Assembly (NCBI RefSeq): GCF_013114835.1 | Contig: NZ_JAAVLW010000007.1 | Span: 62,001 to 126,000, forward strand | Source: Bradyrhizobium archetypum | GTDB taxonomy: Bacteria; Pseudomonadota; Alphaproteobacteria; Rhizobiales; Xanthobacteraceae | Direction: 5' to 3' | Length of the DNA: 64,000 bases | Shown: piece after piece, positions 1-8,039 of the stretch | Numbering within the stretch: the first letter of the stretch is position 1 | How the letters are laid out: each line of letters starts with the position of its first letter | Position numbers and translations under genes: made by a program | The notes under the pieces: model-generated | Told to the model about the DNA's origin: nothing | The model's input: the letters and a program-made list of their open reading frames with translations, nothing else | Databases searched by the model: none

Positions 1-60
1 CGTCAGAAGCTGGTGCTGACGAAGGCGGCAGTCGATGCGCTGGAGGCGCGCTTCAAATGA
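1..60 (+). CDS. rplD: 50S ribosomal protein L4, C-terminal end (partial)
   Basis: Only the last 19 codons and the TGA stop are in the window; the gene begins upstream of position 1. The visible end reads RQKLVLTKAAVDALEARFK, which fits the conserved C-terminus of L4, where a 'LVLTKAAVDALE' helix is typical. L4 binds 23S rRNA domain I and lines the exit tunnel. The identification rests mainly on position: it lies directly before rplW and overlaps it by 4 nt (ATGA), the standard S10-operon order. Confidence 0.85.
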   Translation, partial: RQKLVLTKAAVDALEARFK

Positions 61-356
61 AGAATATCGATCCGCGCCATTACGACGTGATCGTCGCCCC
101 CGTCATCACCGAAAAGGCGACGGTGGCGTCCGAGCACAACAAGGTCGTGTTCAAGGTCGCCAACAAGGCGACCAAGCCGCAAATCAAGGAAGCCGTCGAG
201 AAGCTGTTCGACGTCAAGGTGAAGAGCGTCAACACGCTGGTCCGCAAGGGCAAGACCAAGGTGTTCCGCGGCAATTTCGGTTCGCAGTCGAACGTGAAGC
301 GGGCGGTCGTGACCCTCGAAGAGGGCCACCGCATCGACGTCACCACCGGACTATAA
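57..356 (+). CDS. rplW: 50S ribosomal protein L23
   Basis: A 99-residue protein of normal L23 length. The N-terminal YDVIVAPVITEKATV and the central VKSVNTLVRKGKTKVFRG are characteristic of L23, which sits at the tunnel exit and docks trigger factor, SRP and the translocon. The ATG overlaps the rplD stop (ATGA), implying translational coupling, and rplB follows after 12 nt. Nothing unusual is seen. Confidence 0.98.
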   Translation: MKNIDPRHYDVIVAPVITEKATVASEHNKVVFKVANKATKPQIKEAVEKLFDVKVKSVNTLVRKGKTKVFRGNFGSQSNVKRAVVTLEEGHRIDVTTGL

Positions 357-368
357 GGCGACACAGCG

Positions 369-1202
369 ATGGCATTGAAAACATATAATCCGACGACGCC
401 GGGCCAGCGCCAGCTGGTGATGGTCGACCGTTCGGCGCTCTACAAGGGCAAGCCGGTGAAGACGCTGACCGAGGGCAAGCTCGGCAATGGCGGTCGCAAC
501 AACACCGGCCGCATCACCGTGCGCTTCCGTGGCGGCGGCCACAAGAAGGCCTACCGGATGGTGGACTTCAAGCGTAACAAGGTCGACGTTCCCGCCGTCG
601 TCGAGCGGCTGGAATACGATCCGAACCGCACCGCGTTCATCGCGCTGATCAAGTATCAGGACGGCGAGCAGGCTTATATCCTGGCGCCGCAGCGCCTAGC
701 TGCGGGCGACACCGTCGTTGCCGGCAGCCATGTCGACGTGAAGCCGGGCAATGTCATGCCGCTCGGCAACATGCCGGTCGGCACCATCGTCCATAACATC
801 GAGATGAAGATCGGGAAGGGCGGCCAGATCGCGCGTTCGGCCGGTACCTATGCCCAGATCGTCGGCCGCGACCAGGACTACGTCATTCTGCGCCTGAACT
901 CGGGCGAGCAGCGCCTGGTGCACGGTCGTTGCCGCGGCACAATCGGTGCGGTGTCGAACCCCGACCACATGAACATCTCGATCGGCAAGGCCGGCCGGAC
1001 CCGTTGGATGGGCTGGCGTCCGCATAACCGCGGCGTCGTCATGAACCCGATCGATCACCCGCATGGCGGTGGCGAAGGCCGCACCTCGGGCGGCCGCCAC
1101 CCGGTCACACCGTGGGGCAAGCCGACCAAGGGCAAGAAGACCCGGTCGAACAAGTCGACCAACCGATTCATCCTCCTAAGCCGCCACAAGCGGAAGAAGT
1201 AA
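369..1202 (+). CDS. rplB: 50S ribosomal protein L2
   Basis: At 277 residues this is the usual L2 length. L2 binds 23S rRNA close to the peptidyl transferase centre and bridges the subunits. The conserved NPIDHPHGGGEGR segment (about residues 226-238) contains the invariant histidine (H230) long discussed for peptidyl transfer, and the N-terminal half has the RNA-binding GGRNNTGRITVRFRGGG segment. The C-terminus is basic (SRHKRKK). It lies 12 nt from rplW and 12 nt from rpsS in a tight operon. Confidence 0.99.
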   Translation: MALKTYNPTTPGQRQLVMVDRSALYKGKPVKTLTEGKLGNGGRNNTGRITVRFRGGGHKKAYRMVDFKRNKVDVPAVVERLEYDPNRTAFIALIKYQDGEQAYILAPQRLAAGDTVVAGSHVDVKPGNVMPLGNMPVGTIVHNIEMKIGKGGQIARSAGTYAQIVGRDQDYVILRLNSGEQRLVHGRCRGTIGAVSNPDHMNISIGKAGRTRWMGWRPHNRGVVMNPIDHPHGGGEGRTSGGRHPVTPWGKPTKGKKTRSNKSTNRFILLSRHKRKK

Positions 1203-1214
1203 GGAACGCCGGAC

Positions 1215-1493
1215 ATGGTTCGTTCAGTCTGGAAAGGCCCGTTCGTCGAGGCGTCGCTGCTGAAGAAGGCAGATGCCGCGCGTGCGTCCGGCCGTCACGA
1301 CGTCATCAAGATCTGGAGCCGCCGCTCGACCATCCTGCCGCAGTTCGTCGGCCTGACATTCGGCGTCTACAACGGCCAGAAGCACGTGCCGGTCTCGGTC
1401 AACGAGGAAATGGTGGGTCACAAGTTCGGCGAGTTCTCGCCGACCCGTACCTTCCATGGCCACTCTGGCGACAAGAAAGCCAAGAAGGCTTGA
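1215..1493 (+). CDS. rpsS: 30S ribosomal protein S19
   Basis: A 92-residue protein matching S19 from MVRSVWKGPFVEASLLKKA through the conserved GHKFGEFSPTRTFHGHSGDKK near the C-terminus. S19 pairs with S13 in the 30S head and contacts the A-site finger. The ATG at 1215 gives the standard length. Gaps to rplB and rplV are 12 and 10 nt, so one transcript is expected. Confidence 0.99.
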   Translation: MVRSVWKGPFVEASLLKKADAARASGRHDVIKIWSRRSTILPQFVGLTFGVYNGQKHVPVSVNEEMVGHKFGEFSPTRTFHGHSGDKKAKKA

Positions 1494-1503
1494 GGAATAG
1501 ACG

Positions 1504-1890
1504 ATGAGCAAACCAAAGCGCGAACGTAGCCTCGCAGACAACGAGGCCAAGGCAGTCGCCCGGATGCTGCGCGTCAGCCCGCAGAAGCTCAATCTTGTCG
1601 CGCAGTTGATCCGCGGCCGGAAGGCGTCGGCGGCGCTTGCCGACCTGCAGTTCTCGCGCAAGCGGATCGCGGTCGACGTCAAGAAGTGCCTGGAATCGGC
1701 TATCGCGAACGCCGAGAACAATCATGACCTCGAAGTCGACGATCTCGTCGTCGCCGAGGCGCATGTCGGCAACGGCATCGTCATGAAGCGCTTTGCGCCG
1801 CGCGGCCGTGGCCGTTCGGGTCGTATCTATAAACCGTTCTCGCACCTGACCATCGTGGTTCGTCAGGTCGAGGCCGAGGCTGGCGCTTAA
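1504..1890 (+). CDS. rplV: 50S ribosomal protein L22
   Basis: A 128-residue protein. The L22 core is clear: ARMLRVSPQKLNLVAQLIRG near the N-terminus, ALADLQFSRKRIAVDVKKCL in the middle and a basic beta-hairpin region around RFAPRGRGRSGRIYKPFSH that reaches into the exit tunnel, where macrolide-resistance changes map in other bacteria. An N-terminal extension of about 10 residues (MSKPKRERSL) is common in alphaproteobacteria. It sits 10 nt after rpsS and 17 nt before rpsC. Confidence 0.98.
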   Translation: MSKPKRERSLADNEAKAVARMLRVSPQKLNLVAQLIRGRKASAALADLQFSRKRIAVDVKKCLESAIANAENNHDLEVDDLVVAEAHVGNGIVMKRFAPRGRGRSGRIYKPFSHLTIVVRQVEAEAGA

Positions 1891-1907
1891 GGGCGCGGGA
1901 GAAAACG

Positions 1908-2612
1908 ATGGGTCAAAAGATCAATCCAATCGGGCTGCGTCTCGGCATCAACCGCACCTGGGATTCGCGCTGGTTCGCGGGAAAAAGCGAATACGGCAAG
2001 CTGCTGCATGAAGACGTCAAGATCCGCGAGATCCTGCACAAGGAGCTCAAGCAGGCCGCCGTTGCCCGCATCGTGATCGAGCGCCCGCACAAGAAGTGCC
2101 GCGTCACGATCCATTCGGCGCGTCCCGGCGTCGTGATCGGCAAGAAGGGCGCCGACATCGACAAGCTGCGCAAGCGGGTTGCCGACATCACGGCTTCCGA
2201 CGTCGTCATCAACATCGTCGAAATCCGCAAGCCTGAGCTCGACGCCACCCTGGTCGCCGAATCGATCGCGCAGCAGCTCGAGCGCCGCGTCGCGTTCCGC
2301 CGCGCCATGAAGCGGGCAGTGCAGTCGGCGATGCGTCTTGGCGCCGAAGGCATCCGTATCAACTGCTCGGGCCGTCTGGGCGGCGCGGAAATCGCGCGCA
2401 TGGAGTGGTACCGCGAAGGTCGCGTGCCGCTGCACACGCTGCGCGCCGATGTCGACTATGGCGTGGCGACTGCGTTCACGACGTTCGGCACCTGCGGCGT
2501 CAAGGTCTGGATCTTCAAGGGCGAAATCCTTGAGCACGATCCGATGGCCCAGGACAAGAAGATGGCCGAGGGCGAGGGTGCGCGTCCCCGCCGCGACGCT
2601 GCGGCAGCGTGA
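1908..2612 (+). CDS. rpsC: 30S ribosomal protein S3
   Basis: A 234-residue protein. The N-terminal MGQKINPIGLRLGINRTWDS and the KH-type RNA-binding motif SARPGVVIGKKGADI (GxxG loop VIGKKG, about residues 73-78) identify S3, which forms part of the mRNA entry channel and its helicase activity. The C-terminal domain has RINCSGRLGGAEIARMEWY. The C-terminal tail is low-complexity, as is usual. It lies 31 nt before rplP. Confidence 0.99.
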   Translation: MGQKINPIGLRLGINRTWDSRWFAGKSEYGKLLHEDVKIREILHKELKQAAVARIVIERPHKKCRVTIHSARPGVVIGKKGADIDKLRKRVADITASDVVINIVEIRKPELDATLVAESIAQQLERRVAFRRAMKRAVQSAMRLGAEGIRINCSGRLGGAEIARMEWYREGRVPLHTLRADVDYGVATAFTTFGTCGVKVWIFKGEILEHDPMAQDKKMAEGEGARPRRDAAAA

Positions 2613-2643
2613 GACATTAGAGAAGGTTTGAGGGCTTAAAGCC

Positions 2644-3057
2644 ATGATGCAACCAAAGAAAACGAAGTTCCGGAAGGCGCATAAGGGCCGTATCCACGGC
2701 GTTGCGACTTCGGGTGCGACGTTGTCGTTCGGCCAGTTCGGCCTGAAGGCGATGGCGCCTGAGCGCGTCACCGCCCGCCAGATCGAAGCCGCGCGCCGCG
2801 CGCTGACCCGTCACATGAAGCGCGCCGGCCGCGTCTGGATCCGCATCTTCCCGGACGTGCCGGTGTCGAAGAAGCCTGCCGAAGTCCGCATGGGCTCCGG
2901 CAAGGGCACGCCGGAACTGTGGGTGGCGCGGGTCAAGCCCGGCCGCGTGATTTTCGAGATCGACGGCGTCAACGTGCAGACCGCGAAGGAAGCGCTCACG
3001 CTCGCCGCCGCCAAGCTGCCGATCAAGACGCGCTTCGTCGCGCGCATTGCGGAGTAA
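2644..3057 (+). CDS. rplP: 50S ribosomal protein L16
   Basis: At 137 residues this is standard L16, which binds 23S rRNA near the A site and is needed for late 50S assembly. Conserved stretches include PKKTKFRKAHKGR at the N-terminus and MGSGKGTPELWVARVKPG in the core. Two ATGs lie in tandem at 2644 and 2647, so the first residue is uncertain by one codon. The stop is 5 nt before the rpmC start. Confidence 0.98.
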   Translation: MMQPKKTKFRKAHKGRIHGVATSGATLSFGQFGLKAMAPERVTARQIEAARRALTRHMKRAGRVWIRIFPDVPVSKKPAEVRMGSGKGTPELWVARVKPGRVIFEIDGVNVQTAKEALTLAAAKLPIKTRFVARIAE

Positions 3058-3062
3058 CCGTC

Positions 3063-3269
3063 ATGGCCCCGATGAAAGTGGAAGACATCCGCGCGATGAG
3101 CGACGACCAGAGAGAGGAAGCGGTCCTCAATCTGAAGAAGGAGCGCTTCAATCTGCGGTTCCAGCGCGCCACCGGGCAGCTCGAGAACACCTCGCGCCTG
3201 CGCGAGGCCCGCCGCGACATCGCCCGCATCAAGACCATCGCCGCGCAGGTTCGCGCGAAGAAGAAGTAA
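3063..3269 (+). CDS. rpmC: 50S ribosomal protein L29
   Basis: A 68-residue, mostly helical protein with the L29 pattern: MKVEDIRAMSDDQREEAVLNLKKE followed by RFNLRFQRATGQLENTSRLREARRDIARIKT. L29 lies beside L23 at the tunnel exit. The frame is open far upstream of 3063, but the ATG at 3063 is the sensible start because it gives the family length and lies just after the rplP stop. A second Met four codons later is an alternative. Confidence 0.97.
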   Translation: MAPMKVEDIRAMSDDQREEAVLNLKKERFNLRFQRATGQLENTSRLREARRDIARIKTIAAQVRAKKK

Positions 3270-3279
3270 GAGGCCATCA

Positions 3280-3528
3280 ATGCCGAAACGTACCCTCCAG
3301 GGCGTGGTCGTGAGCGACAAGCAAACCAAGACGGTGGTGGTGCGCGTCGATCGCCGCTTCACCCACCCGATCTACAAGAAGACGATCCGCCGCTCCAAGA
3401 ACTACCACGCGCACGACGAGAACAACGAGTTCAAGCCGGGCGACATGGTGTGGATCGAGGAAAGCAAGCCGATCTCGAAGTTGAAGCGCTGGACCGTGGT
3501 CCGGGGCGAGCAGAAGAAAACGGCCTGA
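3280..3528 (+). CDS. rpsQ: 30S ribosomal protein S17
   Basis: An 82-residue OB-fold protein. MPKRTLQGVVVSDKQTKTVVV, the RRSKNYHAHDENNEFKPGD stretch and the ending W(T/V)VVRGEQKKTA agree with S17, a primary 16S rRNA-binding protein. It is 10 nt from rpmC. The following 75-nt gap before rplN is the longest so far in this cluster, and no terminator is visible in it, so read-through is expected. Confidence 0.98.
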   Translation: MPKRTLQGVVVSDKQTKTVVVRVDRRFTHPIYKKTIRRSKNYHAHDENNEFKPGDMVWIEESKPISKLKRWTVVRGEQKKTA

Positions 3529-3603
3529 TAACTTCGGCTTAGCCGAGGCAATTCAGGGAAATTTTGAGCGCGCTAAAGCGCAGAAAGAGGACGAGGTGCA
3601 TCA

Positions 3604-3972
3604 ATGATTCAGATGCAGACCAACCTCGACGTGGCCGACAATTCAGGCGCACGCCGTGTCATGTGCATCAAGGTGCTGGGGGGCTCCAAGCGCCGCTATG
3701 CCACCGTGGGCGACGTTATCGTCGTGTCGATCAAGGAAGCGATCCCGCGCGGGAAGGTGAAGAAGGGCGACGTGATGAAGGCCGTCGTGGTGCGGGTCCG
3801 CAAGGACATCCGCCGCGCCGATGGCTCGGTCATCCGCTTCGACCGCAACGCCGCCGTCTTGATCAACAACCAGTCGGAGCCGGTCGGCACCCGTATTTTC
3901 GGGCCCGTGCCGCGCGAGCTGCGCGCCAAGAACCACATGAAGATCATCTCGCTTGCGCCGGAGGTGCTGTGA
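3604..3972 (+). CDS. rplN: 50S ribosomal protein L14
   Basis: A 122-residue protein of exactly the family length. [21 protein letters not shown] is the hallmark L14 N-terminus, and [25 protein letters not shown] and [13 protein letters not shown] are also conserved. L14 bridges to 16S rRNA and is the docking site of RsfS. In this arrangement it opens the spc group. Its TGA shares one base with the rplX ATG (TGATG), indicating coupled translation. Confidence 0.99.
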
Positions 3973-4286
3973 TGGCTGCCAAGATCCGGAAAGGTGACAA
4001 GGTCATGGTGCTGACCGGTCGCGACAAGGGTCGCACCGGCGAGGTATTCGAGGTCCGCCCCGCCGAGAACACGGCGCTGGTGCGCGGCATCAACATGGTG
4101 AAGCGTCACCAGAAGCAGACCCAGAACCAGGAAGGCGGCATCATCTCCAAGGAGTCGCCGATCCACCTGTCCAACATCGCCTATGTCGGCAAGGACGGAA
4201 AGCCGACCCGCGTGGGCTTCAAGATTCAGGCTGATGGCAAGAAGGTACGCATTGCCAAGAGCTCGGGAGCAGAGATCGATGGCTGA
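3972..4286 (+). CDS. rplX: 50S ribosomal protein L24
   Basis: A 104-residue protein starting [20 protein letters not shown], a KOW motif (about residues 8-30) typical of L24, an assembly-initiator that binds 23S rRNA domain I. The open frame extends upstream into rplN, but the ATG at 3972 gives the family length and overlaps the rplN stop by one base. The 3' end overlaps the start of rplE by 8 nt. Confidence 0.98.
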   Translation: MAAKIRKGDKVMVLTGRDKGRTGEVFEVRPAENTALVRGINMVKRHQKQTQNQEGGIISKESPIHLSNIAYVGKDGKPTRVGFKIQADGKKVRIAKSSGAEIDG

Positions 4287-4836
4287 TACCGCTTACGTGC
4301 CGCGCCTGCGCGCGGAGTATGACCGGACCATTCGTGGCCAGTTGACTGAAAAGTTCGGCTACGACAACGTCATGCAGGTGCCGCGGCTGGACAAGGTCGT
4401 GCTCAACATGGGCGTCGGCGATTCCGTCAACGACCGCAAGAAGGCCGAGACCGCGGCAGCCGAGTTGTCGCAAATCGCCGGCCAGAAGGCGATCGTGACC
4501 TATTCGCGGATCGCAATCGCGACCTTCAAGCTGCGCGAGAATCAGCCGATCGGCTGCAAGGTCACGCTGCGCAAGGCGCGCATGTACGAGTTCATCGACC
4601 GCCTGGTGAACGTGGCGCTGCCGCGGGTGCGCGACTTCCGCGGCCTCAATCCGAAGAGCTTCGATGGCCGCGGCAATTACTCGCTCGGCATCAAGGAGCA
4701 CATCATTTTTCCCGAAATCGATTTCGACAAGGTTTCGGAAGCCCGCGGCATGGACATCACGGTCTGTACCACGGCGAAGACCGACGACGAGGCGCGCGCC
4801 TTGTTGACCGCTTTCAATTTCCCGTTCCGGCAGTGA
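4279..4836 (+). CDS. rplE: 50S ribosomal protein L5
   Basis: A 185-residue L5 starting MADTAYVPRLRAEYDRTIRG. Core motifs VPRLDKVVLNMGVGD, GCKVTLR and FDGRGNYSLGIKEHIIFPEI are all present. L5 binds 5S rRNA and forms a bridge to the 30S head. The ATG at 4279 lies inside the 3' end of rplX, an 8-nt overlap. The longer open frame upstream only reads rplX out of frame. Confidence 0.98.
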   Translation: MADTAYVPRLRAEYDRTIRGQLTEKFGYDNVMQVPRLDKVVLNMGVGDSVNDRKKAETAAAELSQIAGQKAIVTYSRIAIATFKLRENQPIGCKVTLRKARMYEFIDRLVNVALPRVRDFRGLNPKSFDGRGNYSLGIKEHIIFPEIDFDKVSEARGMDITVCTTAKTDDEARALLTAFNFPFRQ

Positions 4837-4880
4837 GACGCAACTAAAGCCTCTCAAACGCGGAAACCCAGGAGCCAAGC

Positions 4881-5186
4881 ATGGCAAAGAAGAGTTCGAT
4901 CGAGAAGAACAACCGGCGCAAGCGGATGGCGAAGAACGCCGCGCCTGCGCGCGCGAAGTTGAAGGCGATCATCGCCGACAAGACCAAGCCGATGGAAGAG
5001 CGGTTTGCGGCGACGCTGAAGCTTGCACAGATGCCGCGCAACTCGTCGACGACCCGCATCCGCAACCGCTGCGAGCTGACCGGTCGTCCGCGCTCGAACT
5101 ACCGCAAGAACAAGCTTTCCCGCATCGCGCTGCGTGAGCTCGGCTCCAAGGGCCTGGTTCCCGGGCTCGTCAAGTCGAGCTGGTAA
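4881..5186 (+). CDS. rpsN: 30S ribosomal protein S14, zinc-free long form
   Basis: A 101-residue S14. It is the long 'C-minus' form: there are no CxxC pairs for zinc, and the single cysteine is in RCELTGRPR. The C-terminal GRPRSNYRKNKLSRIALRE and GLVPGLVKSSW are conserved. S14 is a 30S head protein near S3 and S10. It lies 44 nt after rplE, and a strong AAGGAGGG ribosome binding site for rpsH follows its stop directly. Confidence 0.98.
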   Translation: MAKKSSIEKNNRRKRMAKNAAPARAKLKAIIADKTKPMEERFAATLKLAQMPRNSSTTRIRNRCELTGRPRSNYRKNKLSRIALRELGSKGLVPGLVKSSW

Positions 5187-5200
5187 GGAGGGTCGTCAAG

Positions 5201-5599
5201 ATGTCAACGCACGATCCGATTTCCGATCTCATCACCCGCATCCGCAACGCGCAGATGCGCTCGAAGTCCAAGGTCTCGAGCCCGGGCTCGAAGATGCGCG
5301 CCAGCGTGCTCGAGGTGCTGAAGACGGAAGGCTATATTCGCGGCTATGCCAGCGTCGAACACGCATCGGGCCGCAGCGAGCTCGAGATCGAGCTGAAATA
5401 TTTCGACGGCGAGCCGGTCATCCGCGAGATCGAGCGGGTCTCCAAGCCGGGCCGCCGGGTTTACGCTTCGGTGAAGAACCTGCCCCGCGTGAACAACGGT
5501 CTCGGCATTTCGGTGTTGTCGACGCCGAAGGGAATCATGGCTGACCACGAAGCGCGTGACGCGAATGTGGGCGGCGAAGTTCTCTTCACGGTGTTCTGA
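5201..5599 (+). CDS. rpsH: 30S ribosomal protein S8
   Basis: A 132-residue protein with DPISDLITRIRNAQMRSKSKV at the N-terminus and NNGLGISVLSTPKGIMADHEAR at the C-terminus, both diagnostic for S8, a primary binder of helix 21 of 16S rRNA. In E. coli S8 represses the spc operon by binding at rplE; whether that applies here cannot be judged from sequence. The start is supported by AAGGAGGG about 9 nt upstream. Confidence 0.98.
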   Translation: MSTHDPISDLITRIRNAQMRSKSKVSSPGSKMRASVLEVLKTEGYIRGYASVEHASGRSELEIELKYFDGEPVIREIERVSKPGRRVYASVKNLPRVNNGLGISVLSTPKGIMADHEARDANVGGEVLFTVF

Positions 5600-5615
5600 A
5601 AAAGGATTTTTAGCC

Positions 5616-6149
5616 ATGTCACGTGTTGGCAAACGGCCTGTGGCGATCCCGTCCGGTGTGACGGCGACCGTCGAGGGACAGACCGTCAAGGTGAAGGGGC
5701 CGAAGGGCCAGCTTCAGTTCGTCGTGCACGACGACGTCGAGGTGAAGTTCGAGAGCGGCGCGGTGAAGGTCGCGCCGAGGTTCAAGACCAACCGCGCGCA
5801 GGCGATGTACGGGACCGCGCGCGCGCAGGTCGCGAACCTCGTCGAGGGCGTCACCAAGGGTTTCGAGAAGAAGCTTGAGATCACCGGCGTCGGCTATCGC
5901 GCCGCGATGCAGGGCAAGAACCTGCAGCTCGCGCTCGGCTACAGCCACGACGTGGTCTATGCGATCCCGGAAGGAATCACCATTGCGGTGCCGAAGCCGA
6001 CCGAGATCACGATTTCGGGCACCGATTCCCAGCGCGTCGGGCAGGTCGCCGCCGAGATCCGCGCTTACCGTCCGCCGGAGCCTTACAAGGGCAAGGGCGT
6101 GAAGTACGCCAACGAATTCATCTTCCGCAAGGAAGGCAAGAAGAAGTAA
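5616..6149 (+). CDS. rplF: 50S ribosomal protein L6
   Basis: A 177-residue L6 starting MSRVGKRPVAIPSGV. The two-domain L6 pattern is clear, with KVKGPKGQL in the first domain and the rRNA-binding EPYKGKGVKYANE near the C-terminus. L6 supports the sarcin-ricin loop region. An in-frame ATG 20 codons earlier lies inside rpsH and is not the likely start. Gaps: 16 nt after rpsH and 11 nt before rplR. Confidence 0.98.
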   Translation: MSRVGKRPVAIPSGVTATVEGQTVKVKGPKGQLQFVVHDDVEVKFESGAVKVAPRFKTNRAQAMYGTARAQVANLVEGVTKGFEKKLEITGVGYRAAMQGKNLQLALGYSHDVVYAIPEGITIAVPKPTEITISGTDSQRVGQVAAEIRAYRPPEPYKGKGVKYANEFIFRKEGKKK

Positions 6150-6160
6150 CGGAGCCGGTC

Positions 6161-6520
6161 ATGTCACTGAAGGTCACGAATGCCCGGCGCAAGCAGCGTG
6201 TGCGCAACGCGCTGCGCCGGTCCGCCAATGGACGCCCGCGTCTGTCGGTGTTCCGTTCGTCGAAGCACATCTACGCCCAGGTTATCGATGATCTGAAGGG
6301 CGAGACGCTGGCTTCCGCCTCGTCGCTGGAAAAGACCATGCGCGAGAGCGGCAATACGGGCGCCAACATCGATGCGGCCAAGGCCGTCGGCAAGCTGCTG
6401 GCGGAACGCGCCGTGCAGAAGGGCGTCAAGGAAGTGGTGTTCGATCGCGGTCAGTATCTCTACCACGGGCGCGTCAAGGCGCTCGCGGATGCGGCCCGCG
6501 AGAGTGGGCTGAGCTTCTAA
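6161..6520 (+). CDS. rplR: 50S ribosomal protein L18
   Basis: A 119-residue L18 with RLSVFRSSKHIYAQVIDD, AKAVGKLLAERA and the C-terminal FDRGQYLYHGRVKALADAARESGL, all typical. L18 binds 5S rRNA with L5 in the central protuberance. It lies 11 nt after rplF; a 62-nt gap follows before rpsE, with no clear terminator. Confidence 0.98.
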   Translation: MSLKVTNARRKQRVRNALRRSANGRPRLSVFRSSKHIYAQVIDDLKGETLASASSLEKTMRESGNTGANIDAAKAVGKLLAERAVQKGVKEVVFDRGQYLYHGRVKALADAARESGLSF

Positions 6521-6582
6521 CGAACCGGTTTTGGACATTTACGAGGACAGGGGCTTTCTTCCCCTAAAGATTGGAAAACACC

Positions 6583-7158
6583 ATGGCAGGTGAACGCGAA
6601 CGCGGCGGACGCGAACGGAGCAGGGATCGCGAGGAGCGCGACAGCGAGTTCGTCGACAAGCTCGTCCACATCAATCGCGTGGCGAAAGTCGTCAAGGGCG
6701 GCAAGCGCTTCGGCTTTGCGGCGCTGGTCGTGATCGGCGACCAGAAGGGCCGGGTCGGTTTCGGCCACGGCAAGGCGCGCGAAGTGCCTGAGGCGATCCG
6801 CAAGGCGACCGAGTCGGCCAAGCGCAATTTGACGCGCGTGGCGCTTCGCGAAGGCCGCACGCTGCATCACGACATCGCCGGCCGCCACGGCGCCGGCCGC
6901 GTCTACCTGCGCGCGGCTCCGGCCGGTACCGGCATCATCGCCGGCGGCCCGATGCGTGCAGTGTTCGAAACGCTCGGCATCCAGGACGTGGTGGCGAAGT
7001 CGATCGGCTCGTCGAATCCCTACAACATGGTTCGCGCGACCTTCGACGCGCTGAAGCATCAGGATTCGCCGCGTTCGGTCGCGGCCCGCCGCAACATCAA
7101 GGTGTCCACGCTGCAGTCACGCCGCGTCGGCGGCGACGCCGAAGCGGTGGCTGAATAA
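6583..7158 (+). CDS. rpsE: 30S ribosomal protein S5
   Basis: A 191-residue S5. After a charged Arg/Glu-rich N-terminal extension (MAGERERGGRERSRDREERD) comes the conserved VDKLVHINRVAKVVKGGKR and the GFGHGKAREVPEAIRKA core of the double-stranded-RNA-binding-like domain; the C-terminal domain has GPMRAVFETLGI. S5 affects decoding accuracy. An in-frame ATG four codons upstream (6571) exists, but 6583 gives the family start. Confidence 0.97.
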   Translation: MAGERERGGRERSRDREERDSEFVDKLVHINRVAKVVKGGKRFGFAALVVIGDQKGRVGFGHGKAREVPEAIRKATESAKRNLTRVALREGRTLHHDIAGRHGAGRVYLRAAPAGTGIIAGGPMRAVFETLGIQDVVAKSIGSSNPYNMVRATFDALKHQDSPRSVAARRNIKVSTLQSRRVGGDAEAVAE

Positions 7159-7193
7159 CCGGCGCGTTTCAGGCGCTTTTTGGAGTCAAGACG

Positions 7194-7388
7194 ATGGCCA
7201 AGGCCGCAAAGACGATCAAGGTCGAGCAGACCGGCAGCGCAATCCGCCGCCACCACTCGCAGCGTTCGACGCTGATCGGCCTCAAGCTCAACAAGATCGG
7301 CCGGGTTGCCGAGCTTCAGGATACGCCTGAGGTTCGCGGCATGATCAGCAAGGTTCAACATCTCGTCCGCGTCGTCGGCGAGAAGTAA
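7194..7388 (+). CDS. rpmD: 50S ribosomal protein L30
   Basis: A 64-residue L30. KTIKVEQTGSAIRRHHSQRSTLIGLKLNKIGR followed by DTPEVRGMISKVQHLVRVV is the standard bacterial L30 pattern. It is a small ferredoxin-like-fold protein on the 23S surface. It sits 35 nt after rpsE and 16 nt before rplO. Confidence 0.97.
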   Translation: MAKAAKTIKVEQTGSAIRRHHSQRSTLIGLKLNKIGRVAELQDTPEVRGMISKVQHLVRVVGEK

Positions 7389-7404
7389 GCAAGGAGACAG
7401 GGCG

Positions 7405-7893
7405 ATGAAGCTCAGCGATATCGCCGACAACGCCGGCTCGCGCAAGAAGCGCATGCGCGTCGGCCGTGGCATCGGTTCGGGCAAGGGCAAGACCTCGGGC
7501 CGTGGCGGCAAGGGCCAGACCGCGCGTTCGGGCGTGCGCATCAAGGGCTTCGAGGGCGGCCAGATGCCGATGCATCGCCGCCTGCCGAAGCGCGGTTTCA
7601 ACAATATCTTTAAACTCGACTTCGCCGAGATCAATCTCGACCGCCTGCAGCAGGCGATCGACGCCAAGCTGGTCGATGCCAAGGAAACCGTGACCGTGGA
7701 ATCGCTGGTCAAGGCCGGCGTGATCCGCCGCGCCAAGGACGGCCTGCGGCTGCTCGGCCGCGGCGAACTCAAGGCCAAGCTCGCGATCGAAGTGTATGGC
7801 GCCTCGAAATCCGCGGTTGCGGCGGTCGAGAAGGCCGGCGGCACGGTGAAGATCCTAGCCCCGGCCAAGAAGGAAGAAGGCGAGGCCGCGTAA
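7405..7893 (+). CDS. rplO: 50S ribosomal protein L15
   Basis: A 162-residue L15. The glycine/lysine-rich N-terminal part (KRMRVGRGIGSGKGKTSGRG and GFEGGQMPMHRRLPKRGF) is diagnostic and threads through the 50S core. The C-terminal globular part ends in a short acidic tail. A 146-nt gap separates it from secY and contains a GC-rich hairpin. Confidence 0.98.
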   Translation: MKLSDIADNAGSRKKRMRVGRGIGSGKGKTSGRGGKGQTARSGVRIKGFEGGQMPMHRRLPKRGFNNIFKLDFAEINLDRLQQAIDAKLVDAKETVTVESLVKAGVIRRAKDGLRLLGRGELKAKLAIEVYGASKSAVAAVEKAGGTVKILAPAKKEEGEAA

Positions 7894-7903
7894 CATCTGC
7901 GTC

Positions 7904-7927
7904 ATCGCCCGCTCGATCGCGGGCGAT
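7904..7927 (+). other. GC-rich hairpin between rplO and secY
   Basis: ATCGCCCGC (7904-7912) and GCGGGCGAT (7919-7927) form a perfect 9-bp stem with a 6-nt loop. There is no T-run after it, so it is not a classical terminator. It may act as a partial attenuator, an mRNA processing site or a stabiliser between rplO and secY; the sequence does not distinguish these. Confidence 0.6.
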
Positions 7928-8039
7928 CCGCGCGACGGGATAATGGACTTATCGAAGCCGAGCACCAAATAATGTCCGGCGTCTGCCGATTGCCCGGGAC
8001 GGGGCGTCGGCCTTCGAGGCGGCGGGAGAAAGCCTGAAC